64,000 nucleotides of DNA, from NCBI RefSeq assembly GCF_014493765.1, contig NZ_JACTVJ010000011.1:186001-250000 (forward strand), written 5' to 3'. Below, one piece after another: positions 56,564 through 64,000 of the stretch. The stretch's first letter is position 1. Every line of letters starts with the position of its first letter. This DNA comes from Streptomyces polyasparticus (GTDB taxonomy: Bacteria > Actinomycetota > Actinomycetes > Streptomycetales > Streptomycetaceae). Position numbers and translations under genes: made by a program. The notes under the pieces are model-generated. The model saw only the letters and a program-made list of their open reading frames with translations. It was not told where the DNA came from and made no database searches.

Positions 56564-57589
56564 TCAGTCCGAAGCGTCCTCGCCGGCCGCCTCGCCTTCG
56601 TCGCCCTCGGCCTTCTCCTCGGGCCGTGGCCCGGGGTCCGCCGGCGGATACGGCGGCTTGGTGCGGTCGTGTGGGGTGTCGCGGTCGCGATCCCTGTCCC
56701 GCAGGAACTGGCCCTCGCCGCCCTCCGTCGCATGCCCCGGACCGCTGCCACCGTCCCGCCGCCGCAGATAGCGCTCGAATTCCCGCGCGATCGCCTCACC
56801 GGAAGCCTCGGGCAGCTCGGCGGTGTCCCGGGCCTCCTCCAGCGTCTGTACGTACTCGGCGACTTCGCTGTCCTCGGCGGCCAGCTGGTCTACGCCGAGC
56901 TGCCAGGCGCGGGCGTCCTCGGGCAGTTCGCCGAGCGGGATCCGCAGGTCGATCAGGTCCTCGAGGCGGTTGAGCAGCGCCATGGTCGCCTTGGGATTCG
57001 GCGGCTGCGACACATAGTGCGGAACGGCCGCCCACAGCGAGACCGCCGGCACACCCGCGTGCGTGCAGGCCTCCTGCAGCACGCCGACGATGCCGGTGGG
57101 ACCCTCGTAGCGGGTCTCCTCCAGATTCATCGAGCGCGCGAGATCCGGGTCGGAGGTCACCCCGCTGACGGGCACGGGCCGTGTATGCGGGGTGTCGCCG
57201 AGCAACGCGCCCAGGATGACGACGAGTTCGACACCCAGCTCATGGGCGAAGCCGAGCAGCTCGTTGCAGAACGAGCGCCAGCGCATGGACGGTTCGATCC
57301 CGCGCACGAGCACCAGGTCACGCGGTTTGGCGCCGCCCACGCGGACCACCGAGAGCCGGGTCGTCGGCCAGGTGATCTTGCGGGTGCCGCCGTCCAGCCA
57401 GACCGTGGGGCGGTTGACCTGGAAGTCGTAGTAGTCCTCGGCGTCGAGCGCGGCGAAGACCTCGCCCTTCCACTCCTTGTCGAGATGCGCGACCGCGGTG
57501 GAGGCGGCGTCACCGGCGTCGTTCCAGCCCTCGAACGCGGCCACCATGACCGGGTCGACCAGCTCGGGAACCCCTTCGAGCTCGATCAC
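56564..57589 (-). CDS. parJ: PAC2 family protein, probable ParJ ortholog
   Basis: 341 residues. [33 protein letters not shown] and a [19 protein letters not shown] core identify the actinobacterial PAC2 (proteasome assembly chaperone-like) family. By gene order next to mshC and glpD in S. coelicolor this is SCO1662, described as ParJ, which binds ParA and influences its polymerisation during sporulation septation; that assignment rests on my memory of the map. An acidic, Glu-rich C-terminal tail follows. GTG 57589 is chosen for the excellent GGAAGGAGG site; the frame is open 46 codons further. Confidence 0.8.
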   Translation of the reverse strand: MIELEGVPELVDPVMVAAFEGWNDAGDAASTAVAHLDKEWKGEVFAALDAEDYYDFQVNRPTVWLDGGTRKITWPTTRLSVVRVGGAKPRDLVLVRGIEPSMRWRSFCNELLGFAHELGVELVVILGALLGDTPHTRPVPVSGVTSDPDLARSMNLEETRYEGPTGIVGVLQEACTHAGVPAVSLWAAVPHYVSQPPNPKATMALLNRLEDLIDLRIPLGELPEDARAWQLGVDQLAAEDSEVAEYVQTLEEARDTAELPEASGEAIAREFERYLRRRDGGSGPGHATEGGEGQFLRDRDRDRDTPHDRTKPPYPPADPGPRPEEKAEGDEGEAAGEDASD

Positions 57590-57804
57590 CCAGCGCCTCC
57601 TTCCGACGTTCCTCTTTGCACGCCCCAACCTTACGGCGTGTACGGGGGCCCTCCGCAGCCCCCTTGCACGGCCCCGGTGTGCTGTGGTCAGGGTGAGGGG
57701 AGTTTGTCTTGGGGAGATCACCCCCAAACCACGCCACGGAATTCATCCGAGCTGTAACCCCCAAGTTGCGTCAGAACTCTGGACGACCCCCGTTCCTGGG
57801 CGCT

Positions 57805-57835
57805 ATACATCGGACGTCCAGCAAAGATCCGATGT
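57805..57835 (+). promoter_or_regulatory. GntR-type operator upstream of the fuconate cluster
   Basis: ATACATCGGA (57805-57814) and TCCGATGT (57828-57835) form a spaced inverted repeat 26-56 bases before the fuconate dehydratase start. ATACATCGGA also occurs, in reverse, in the promoter of the GntR gene at 63543-63559. Confidence 0.6.
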
Positions 57836-57860
57836 CAAAGGCGACGCTACGGGGGCGTGC

Positions 57861-59174
57861 ATGAGCGAGACCGTCACCGGTTTCGAGGTGCAGGACATCC
57901 GCTTCCCCACCTCGCGGCAGCTCGACGGATCCGACGCCATGAACCCCGACCCCGACTACTCGGCCGCGTATCTGGTGATCCGCACCGACACCGGAGCCGA
58001 GGGGCATGGATTCTGCTTCACCATCGGCCGCGGGAACGAGGTCATGGCGGCCGCGATCGACGCCCTGCGTCCGTATCTGATCGGCCGCAAGGCGCCCCGC
58101 GACGCGGGCGATCTGGCCGCCCTGCATCGCGAGCTCACCCATGATTCGCAACTGCGCTGGCTCGGCCCCGAGAAGGGCGTCATGCATATGGCGGCCGGCG
58201 CCGTCGTCAACGCGGCCTGGGATCTGGCCGCCAAGCGGGCGGGCCTGCCCGTCTGGGAGTTCCTCGCGGCCATGAGTCCCGAAGAGCTGGTCGGTCTGGT
58301 CGACTTCCGCTACCTCGGCGACGCCCTCACACACGACGAGGCACTCGGCATCCTGCGCGCCGCCGCACCAGGGCGGCGGGAGCGGGCCGAAGTGCTCAAG
58401 TCGGCGGGCTATCCGGCGTACACCACATCGGCGGGCTGGCTCGGCTACGACGACGCCAAGCTGGTGCGGCTCGCCAAGCAGGCGGTGGCCGACGGGTTCG
58501 GCCAGATCAAGCTGAAGGTCGGCCAGGACCTCGGCGACGATCTGCGCCGGATGCGACTGGCCCGCGAGGCCGTCGGCCCGTCCGTACGGATCGCCGTGGA
58601 CGCCAACCAGCGCTGGGAGGTGGCCGAAGCGGTGCGCTGGATGACGGCGCTCGCCCCCTTCGACCCGTACTGGATCGAGGAGCCCACCAGCCCGGACGAC
58701 ATTCTCGGCCATGCCGCCGTACGCGCCGGGCAGCCGGTGAAGGTGGCCACCGGTGAACACATCGCCAACCGCGTGGTGTTCAAGCAACTGCTCCAGGCCG
58801 GGGCCGTCGACTTCGTCCAGATCGACGCGGCCCGGGTCGCGGGCGTCAACGAGAACCTCGCCGTCCTGCTCCTGGCCGCCAAGTTCCGGGTGCCCGTCTG
58901 CCCGCACGCGGGCGGGGTCGGGCTGTGCGAACTCGTCCAGCATCTCGCCATGTTCGACTACGTGGCCGTCTCCGGCTCGCTCGAAGGCCGGGTCATCGAG
59001 TACGTGGACCACCTGCACGAGCACTTCACGCACCCGGCGATCGTCAGATCGGGCCGCTACCAGGCACCCACCGCGCCGGGCTTCTCCGCCCGGATGCACC
59101 CCGAGTCGATCGCCGCCCACCGCTATCCCGACGGGCCGGTCTGGCGGCCTGGCACCCCAGGGAGGACCTCATGA
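57861..59174 (+). CDS. L-fuconate dehydratase (enolase superfamily)
   Basis: 437 residues. The mandelate-racemase-type active site is complete: KLK pair in QIKLKVGQD, metal ligands in [20 protein letters not shown] and ATGEH, and a C-terminal [13 protein letters not shown] histidine. The N-terminal [20 protein letters not shown] is specific to L-fuconate dehydratases. It removes water from L-fuconate to give 2-keto-3-deoxy-L-fuconate. Other pathway enzymes are not seen nearby. It is followed by ABC transporter genes, first gene of the operon. ATG 57861 with GGGGG 6 bases upstream; the stop overlaps the next start. Confidence 0.88.
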   Translation: MSETVTGFEVQDIRFPTSRQLDGSDAMNPDPDYSAAYLVIRTDTGAEGHGFCFTIGRGNEVMAAAIDALRPYLIGRKAPRDAGDLAALHRELTHDSQLRWLGPEKGVMHMAAGAVVNAAWDLAAKRAGLPVWEFLAAMSPEELVGLVDFRYLGDALTHDEALGILRAAAPGRRERAEVLKSAGYPAYTTSAGWLGYDDAKLVRLAKQAVADGFGQIKLKVGQDLGDDLRRMRLAREAVGPSVRIAVDANQRWEVAEAVRWMTALAPFDPYWIEEPTSPDDILGHAAVRAGQPVKVATGEHIANRVVFKQLLQAGAVDFVQIDAARVAGVNENLAVLLLAAKFRVPVCPHAGGVGLCELVQHLAMFDYVAVSGSLEGRVIEYVDHLHEHFTHPAIVRSGRYQAPTAPGFSARMHPESIAAHRYPDGPVWRPGTPGRTS

Positions 59175-60211
59175 GATTCCGTACGACGAGTGTGGCGCTC
59201 GCCACCGCTCTGCTTGCCGTGTCCGCGCTCTCGGCGTGCAACCGGGACTCCTCGGACGGCGCGGGCGGATCGAGCGGCAAGGTCGGCATCGATCTGCCGC
59301 GCAGCGACACCGACTTCTGGAACTCCTACCAGCAGTACATGGAGAAGGGCGTCAAGACCGAGAAGCTCGGCCATCTGCCGTTCACCAACTCGCAGAACGA
59401 CATCGGCAAGCTCGCCGCCAACGTGCAGACCTTCCAGGACCAGGGCGCCAAGGCCGTGATCATGGCGCCGCAGGACACGGGCGCGGTCGCCGAGACCCTC
59501 AACAACCTCGCGGACAAGGACATCCCGGCGATCAGCGTGGACACCCGTCCCGACCAGGGCGACGTCTACATGGTCGTGCGCGCCGACAACCGCGCGTACG
59601 GGGAACAGGCCTGCAAGTACCTCGGCGAGCAGCTGAAGGGGAAGGGCAAGGTCGTGGAGTTCCAGGGCGACCTGGCCTCCATCAACGGCCGGGACCGCTC
59701 CGAGGCGTTCAAGGCGTGCATGGACGAGAACTACCCGGACATCAAGGTCTTCGAGCTGGCCACCGAGTGGAAGGGCGAGGTCGCCTCGGCCAAGCTGCAG
59801 ACCACGATGGCCGCGCACCCGGACATCGACGGGATCTACATGCAGGCAGGCGGCGCGTTCCTGGAGCCGACCCTGGCGCTTCTGGAGCAGAAGAAGCGGC
59901 TCGTCCCGGCCGGGCAGAAGGGCCACATCACGATCATCTCCAACGACGGCATCCCGCAGGAGCTGGACGCCATCCGCAAGGGGACGATCGACGCGACCGT
60001 CTCGCAGCCGGCCGACCTGTACGCCAACATCGCGCTGTACTGGGCCAAGAAGGCCCTGGCGGGCGAGAAGGTCAAGGAAGGTCCCACCGACCACGACTCC
60101 ACCGTCATCAAGATCCCCAACGGGTACGAGGACCAGCTCCCGGCGCCCCTGGTGACCAAGGAGAACGTGGACGACCCCAAGCTCTGGGCCAACCAGCTGG
60201 ACAAGAAGTAG
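59171..60211 (+). CDS. sugar ABC transporter substrate-binding lipoprotein
   Basis: 346 residues. A lipoprotein signal with lipobox LSAC at about residues 20-23, then a periplasmic-binding-protein-like type I fold related to RbsB ([58 protein letters not shown]). It captures the sugar, probably L-fucose or a derivative, given the preceding dehydratase. The ATG overlaps the dehydratase stop (ATGA). Confidence 0.88.
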   Translation: MRFRTTSVALATALLAVSALSACNRDSSDGAGGSSGKVGIDLPRSDTDFWNSYQQYMEKGVKTEKLGHLPFTNSQNDIGKLAANVQTFQDQGAKAVIMAPQDTGAVAETLNNLADKDIPAISVDTRPDQGDVYMVVRADNRAYGEQACKYLGEQLKGKGKVVEFQGDLASINGRDRSEAFKACMDENYPDIKVFELATEWKGEVASAKLQTTMAAHPDIDGIYMQAGGAFLEPTLALLEQKKRLVPAGQKGHITIISNDGIPQELDAIRKGTIDATVSQPADLYANIALYWAKKALAGEKVKEGPTDHDSTVIKIPNGYEDQLPAPLVTKENVDDPKLWANQLDKK

Positions 60212-60216
60212 CCGAT

Positions 60217-61814
60217 ATGACCGAGCAGTTGGAGAAGCCGCCCGCCGTCCACGCGGAGGGAGTCGTCAAGCGCTTCGGACCCACCCTGGCGCTCGACGAC
60301 GTCGGTCTGACCGTGCGCCCCGGCGAGTCCCACGCACTCGTCGGGCGCAATGGCGCCGGCAAGTCGACCCTGGTCAACGTACTGACCGGGCTGCACAGGC
60401 CCGATGCGGGCACCGTGCGCTTCCAGGGCGAACCGGCACCCGCGTACGGCGATATGGCGGCCTGGCAGTCCAAGGTCGCCTGCGTCTATCAGAAGTCGAT
60501 GGTCGTGCCCGAACTGACCGTCGCCGAGAACCTCTTCCTGAACCGCTTCGAACCGGGCGAGCGCTTCATCCGCTGGTCCCGGCTGCGGCAGAAGGCGCGC
60601 GAGCTGCTCTCCTCGTACGGGGTGGACGTGGACCCGGCCGCCCGGGCGAAGGATCTCGCGGTCGAGCAGCGGCAGTTCGTGGAGATAGCGAAGGCGCTGT
60701 CGTTCGGTGCCAAGCTGATCATCCTCGACGAGCCCACCGCCCAGCTCGACGCCCGCGGGATCCAGCGGCTCTACGCCAAGCTGCGGGAACTCCAGGCGCA
60801 GGGCGTGGCATTCCTCTACATCCGCACCACCTCCAGGAGGTCTACGACCTCTGCACGGCCGTCACCGTCTACCGCGACGCACGCCATGTGCTCACAGAGC
60901 AGGTCGCGGATCTGTCGAAGGCGGAGCTCGTCGAGGCGATGACGGGGGAGGGCAAGGGCGGTGCCTCCTCCTGGCATGCCGTGTCCGCACGCGCCACCGG
61001 CCGGACGGCGGGGGAGACGGTCCTGCGCACCGAACAGCTCGCTCTCGACGGCGAGTTCGACCCGATCGACCTGGCCGTGCGCTCGGGCGAAGTGGTCGGT
61101 CTCGCGGGCGCCACCGCCAGCGGCAACACCGCGCTCGGCGAGGTCCTCGTCGGCATGCGGAGCCCCACTTCGGGTGGGGTGAGCGTGGCGGGCCGCGCCG
61201 TGCGCACGGGCAGCGTGCCGCACGCCCTGGACGCGGGCATCGGCTACATCCCCGAGGACCGCCACCGTCAGGGTCTGGTGCCCGGCCGCAGCGTCGCCGA
61301 GAACGCCACGCTCACGGTGGCCGACCAGCTCGGGCCGTGGGGGACCGTACTCCCCTCCCGTACAAGGGAGTTCGCCGGTTCGATGATCGCCTCGCTCGAC
61401 ATCAAGACGCGCGGCCCCGAGCAGCCCGTGAGCGGTCTGTCCGGCGGCAATCAGCAGAAGGTGGTCGTCGCCCGGGCCCTGGCCCGGGACCCCAGGGTCC
61501 TGGTGGCGCTACGGCCCACCGCCGGCGTCGACATCAAATCCAAGGACGCGCTGCTCGGAGTGGTGCGCCGGGTGGCCGACGAGGGCAGCGCCGCGGTGAT
61601 CGTCTCCGACGAGCTCGACGATCTGCGGGTCTGCGACCGGGTGCTCGTGCTGTTCCACGGGCGCGTGGTCGCCTCGTACGACAGCGGCTGGAGCGATCGG
61701 GAGCTGGTGGCGGCGATGGAGGGCGTGGGGGAGAGCCCAGCTGCGGGACAGGACGGACAGGCAAGCACGGCCGGGAATTCCGGGACCCTCGGGAACAGGG
61801 AGCAGACGTCATGA
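60217..61814 (+). pseudogene. sugar ABC transporter ATP-binding protein (RbsA-like), one-base frameshift
   Basis: Two ABC domains as in RbsA: first P-loop VGRNGAGKSTLV, Q-loop CVYQKS, signature LAVEQRQFVEIAKAL, Walker B LIILDEPTAQLD; second domain with GATASGNTALGE, PVSGLSGGNQQKVVVARAL and PTAGVD. At 60822-60823 a base is missing: the frame reads ...FLYI then shifts, whereas the other frame continues HHLQEVYDLCTAVTVYRDAR. Restoring one base, for example TCG for CG, gives the expected FLYISHHLQEV switch region. As written the protein stops at 60942, within domain 1. This may be a true mutation or a sequencing error. Neighbouring permease overlaps the stop by 4 bases. Confidence 0.82.
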
Positions 61815-62842
61815 CCGAGACCTTGCAGCCCGTGCGGGCCGGCGAGGCCAAGCCCGTCGGCGGCGCGCGCGGCCGCCTCGACCTGATCAGGTGGAGCGAC
61901 TTCTCGCTCGTACCGGTGATCCTGGTCCTGATGGTGATCGGCTACATCGTCTCGCCGGTCTTCCTGACCTCCGACAACCTCATCAACGTCGTCCAACAGT
62001 CGAGCGAGCTCTCGCTGCTCGTGCTCGGCCAGGCGCTGATCCTGATCGCCGGACGGATGGACCTCTCGCTCGAATCGACCATCGGCATCGCGCCGGTGAT
62101 CGCGATGTGGCTCGTCCTGCCCACGGAAGGCGGCCGGTTCGCGGGCCTCGAGTGGTTCCCGGTCTGGACGGCCGTCCCGATCTGTCTGCTCGTCGGCGCC
62201 CTGATCGGCACGTTCAACGGCTTCATGATGCTGAAGCTGCACGTCAACGGGTTCATCGCCACCCTCGGCATGCTCACCATGCTGCGCGGTCTGCAGATCG
62301 GCATCACCGAGGGCAAGTCCATCACCGGAGTCCCGGAGTCCTTCCGGTACCTGGGCAAGGCCGACTGGATGGGCATCCCCGCCTCGGTGTGGATCTGCCT
62401 CGCCCTGTTCGCCGTCGGCGGCGCAGCGCTGGCCTGGCTGCGGCACGGACGGTCCCTGTACGCGATCGGCGGCAACCCCGAGGCGGCGCGCGCGGCCGGT
62501 ATCCGGGTGGACCGGATCACCTGGATCGTGCTGGCCGTCGGCGGTGTGCTCGCCGCCCTGGCCGGCATCCTCTACACCGGCCATTACGGGTCGGTCGCGG
62601 CCAACCAGGGCAACGGCTGGATCTTCCAGGTGTTCGCGGCGGCCGTGATCGGCGGGATCAGCCTGAAGGGCGGCCGGGGCACCTTGTTCGGCGCTCTCAC
62701 CGGTGTGCTGACGCTGCAGCTCGTGGTGAACGTGATGACGCTCGGCGGGGTGCCCCAGCTGTGGAACCAGTTCCTCAACGGCGCCATCATCATCGTCGCC
62801 CTGATCATCTCCCGCTTCGCGAGCGGCGAGAAGCAGGACTGA
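61811..62842 (+). CDS. sugar ABC transporter permease (RbsC family)
   Basis: 343 residues with about 8-10 spans. The SLVPVILVLMVIGYIVSPVF start, LGQALILIAGRMDLSLES and YAIGGNPEAARAAGIRVDRI (EAA-like cytoplasmic loop) and VIGGISLKGGRGTLFGALTG are typical of BPD_transp_2 permeases. It completes the transporter with the lipoprotein and ATPase. ATG overlaps the ATPase stop. The stop is embedded in a 10-base tandem duplication. Confidence 0.88.
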   Translation: MTETLQPVRAGEAKPVGGARGRLDLIRWSDFSLVPVILVLMVIGYIVSPVFLTSDNLINVVQQSSELSLLVLGQALILIAGRMDLSLESTIGIAPVIAMWLVLPTEGGRFAGLEWFPVWTAVPICLLVGALIGTFNGFMMLKLHVNGFIATLGMLTMLRGLQIGITEGKSITGVPESFRYLGKADWMGIPASVWICLALFAVGGAALAWLRHGRSLYAIGGNPEAARAAGIRVDRITWIVLAVGGVLAALAGILYTGHYGSVAANQGNGWIFQVFAAAVIGGISLKGGRGTLFGALTGVLTLQLVVNVMTLGGVPQLWNQFLNGAIIIVALIISRFASGEKQD

Positions 62843-62859
62843 GCAGGACTGAGCAGGCC
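62832..62859. repeat. 10-bp tandem repeat spanning the permease stop codon
   Basis: AGCAGGACTG at 62832 and 62842, then AGCAGGCC at 62852. The TGA at 62840-62842 is the stop, and the copy adds a second TGA. Confidence 0.72.
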
Positions 62860-63530
62860 TACAAGGTCGACCGCAACCACTGCTCCACACTGGCCACATG
62901 AACGGTCGCCCAGGACCGCGCCGCCTCCGCGTCGCGGTCCCTGAGCGCGCCCAGGATCATCCGGTGCTCGTGCAGGGTGCGGCTGACCGCGTCCTCCTGG
63001 GTGAGCCCGCGCCACACGCGGGCGCGTGTGGTGGGCCCGGACAGGCCGTCGAGCAGGGAGCAGAGCACCGAGTTGCCGGAGGCGCCCACGATGTCCCGGT
63101 GGAACTTCAGATCGCAGGCGACCAGTTCCTCCACGGACGGCGCCGGGCCGAGCGCGTCCAACTGGGCGCTCAGGGCGTCCAGTTGATCGTCGTCGATCAG
63201 CGCGCTCGCCATCGCGGTGGCGGCGGGCTCGAGAATCCGGCGTACGGCGAGGAACTCCAGGACCGTGTCGTCCCGGTGAAAGTCCACGACGAAGCTCAGC
63301 GCTTCGAGCAGCAACTGCGGATCCAGGCTGGTGACATACGTGCCGTCGCCCTGGCGCACATCGAGGATGCGGATCAGCGAGAGCGCCCGTACGGCCTCGC
63401 GCAGGGAGTTGCGGGACAGACCGAGCTCCGCCGCGAGCTCGCTCTCCTTGGGGAGGCGGTCACCGGGGCGCAGTGCCCCGGAGACGATCATTCCCTTGAT
63501 CTTCTCGATGGCCTCGTCGGTGACAGCCAT
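62859..63530 (-). CDS. GntR family (FCD) regulator, probable repressor of the fuconate cluster
   Basis: 223 residues. The N-terminal GntR HTH (EKIKGMIVSGALRPGDRLPK, ESELAAELGLSRNSLREAVR) is followed by an FCD sensor (LEFLAVRRILEPAATAMASA, FHRDIVGASGNSVLCSLL) that usually binds a carboxylate through a metal. ATG 63530 has AGGGAGG ahead; an operator lies directly upstream. It converges with the permease gene (16 bases). Ligand probably a fuconate or keto-deoxy acid. Confidence 0.88.
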   Translation of the reverse strand: MAVTDEAIEKIKGMIVSGALRPGDRLPKESELAAELGLSRNSLREAVRALSLIRILDVRQGDGTYVTSLDPQLLLEALSFVVDFHRDDTVLEFLAVRRILEPAATAMASALIDDDQLDALSAQLDALGPAPSVEELVACDLKFHRDIVGASGNSVLCSLLDGLSGPTTRARVWRGLTQEDAVSRTLHEHRMILGALRDRDAEAARSWATVHVASVEQWLRSTL

Positions 63531-63542
63531 GGCGCCCTCCCT

Positions 63543-63559
63543 GATACCTCCGATGTATC
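63543..63559 (-). promoter_or_regulatory. GntR autoregulatory operator
   Basis: GATACCTCCGATGTATC is an imperfect palindrome (ATACNTC/GANGTAT) just before the ribosome site of the GntR gene. On the minus strand it reads GATACATCGGAGGTATC, sharing ATACATCGGA with the fuconate promoter. Confidence 0.62.
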
Positions 63560-63647
63560 CGGCCATTATGGGGGCGCCGGACGCCCGGGGGAGAAGTTCT
63601 CGCAGATGAAGCGCTTGCTGTGACGGTCCGCACGTCGCACGGCAGCC

Positions 63648-63681
63648 ATGAGGGGCGATCGCGCCGGCGACCGCCCCTCAT
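63648..63681 (-). terminator. glpD terminator hairpin
   Basis: ATGAGGGGCG (63648-63657) pairs with CGCCCCTCAT (63672-63681) with an extra 4-bp inner stem and one mismatch, 24 bases after the glpD stop. Confidence 0.72.
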
Positions 63682-63704
63682 ATCCCCCGACTGCCGGCTC
63701 GGCG

Positions 63705-64000
63705 CTACTTGGCGTCGAGCAGTCCCTGGACCTTGCCGCGCACCTCGTCGGTGGCCAGACCGCGGATCGTCAGCGTCGTACGGCGGCGCAGGACGTCGTC
63801 CGCCGTCTCGGCCCACTCGTGGTCACGGGCGTAGACGACCTGGGCCCAGATCTCCGGGGCGTCCGGGTGGATCCGCTGGGCCAGCTCCGGGTTCTCGTTG
63901 GCCAGGCGCGCGATGTCGAAGGACAGCGAGCCGTAGTGCGTGGCCAGGTGGCGCGCGGTGTCGGCGGCCATCCGCGGACCGGGCGCCGGACCGTCGACGA
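63705..64000 (-). CDS. glpD: glycerol-3-phosphate dehydrogenase, C-terminal end (truncated by window)
   Basis: The minus-strand frame is open to the right edge, so about 98 C-terminal residues are visible. ARHLATHYGSLSFDIARLAN, AQVVYARDHEWAETADDVLR and RRRTTLTIRGL match the DAO_C domain of GlpD, which oxidises glycerol-3-phosphate at the membrane. In S. coelicolor glpD lies next to parJ; here the fuconate cluster lies between. The internal ATG at 63971 is not the start. Confidence 0.88.
   Translation of the reverse strand, partial: VDGPAPGPRMAADTARHLATHYGSLSFDIARLANENPELAQRIHPDAPEIWAQVVYARDHEWAETADDVLRRRTTLTIRGLATDEVRGKVQGLLDAK

Noticed and set aside
60815-60830. Programmed ribosomal frameshift in the ABC ATPase
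   Set aside because: No slippery heptamer or following pseudoknot is seen, and the RbsA family is not known to use frameshifting; a deletion or read error is simpler.
1-64000. Integrated phage or insertion sequence
   Set aside because: No integrase, transposase, terminal inverted repeats or attachment-site duplication was recognised; the tRNA-Leu gene has no adjacent integrase.

Overview
The window is chromosomal DNA of a high-GC Gram-positive actinomycete, almost certainly Streptomyces. The evidence is the very high GC, the codon use, the mycothiol ligase gene mshC, a ParJ/PAC2 gene, two chaplin genes and three genes carrying rare in-frame TTA codons. From memory of the Streptomyces coelicolor map, the order glpD - parJ - mshC - SCO1664-like - DUF3090 - phosphomutase - CorA - ferritin-like - F420 oxidoreductase - aldo/keto reductase - RecD-like - DUF5703 - chaplins - M20 peptidase is a conserved core segment. 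Here it is read from the right end towards the middle and is interrupted by inserted gene groups.

Layout. 0-11 kb holds a partial PlsC acyltransferase, an alpha/beta hydrolase, a NamZ-type muramidase and a lipid catabolism set (SDR + acyl-CoA ligase + TetR; SatP; acyl-CoA dehydrogenase + APH-fold kinase; metallo-hydrolase). Several of these promoters share an ACCGAC-type operator. 11-20.5 kb is mixed metabolism: a PRTase-like protein, two DUF202 proteins, Nudix, DMT exporter, FAD dehydrogenase, ASCH, a molybdopterin oxidoreductase with its cytochrome b, an F420 oxidoreductase, gluconokinase and a YchJ protein. 20.8-27.3 kb has an MMPL transporter, a VOC protein, a DeoR regulator and a cell-envelope trio of one secreted peptidoglycan-binding protein and two membrane-anchored HTH proteins. 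27.3-32.3 kb is a quinate/shikimate-to-protocatechuate cluster. 32.3-35.2 kb has a minisatellite, a DUF6049-like glycoprotein and tRNA-Leu(GAG). 35.4-49.5 kb is the conserved core with chaplins and mycothiol ligase. 49.6-56.5 kb is an apparent insertion: a secreted GH31 glycosidase, a glutamine-rich low-complexity protein paired with a subtilase, and a beta-propeller protein. 56.5-64 kb has parJ, an L-fuconate/sugar ABC cluster with its GntR regulator, and the 3-prime end of glpD.

The points most worth following are these. The glutamine-rich protein and the adjacent cytoplasmic-type subtilase end in the same roughly 66-residue module. A RecD-like protein appears to have lost its ATPase motifs. 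Short tandem duplications repeatedly span or abut stop codons. A multi-hairpin intergenic repeat shows compensatory base changes between two copies. The sugar ABC ATPase carries a one-base frameshift.
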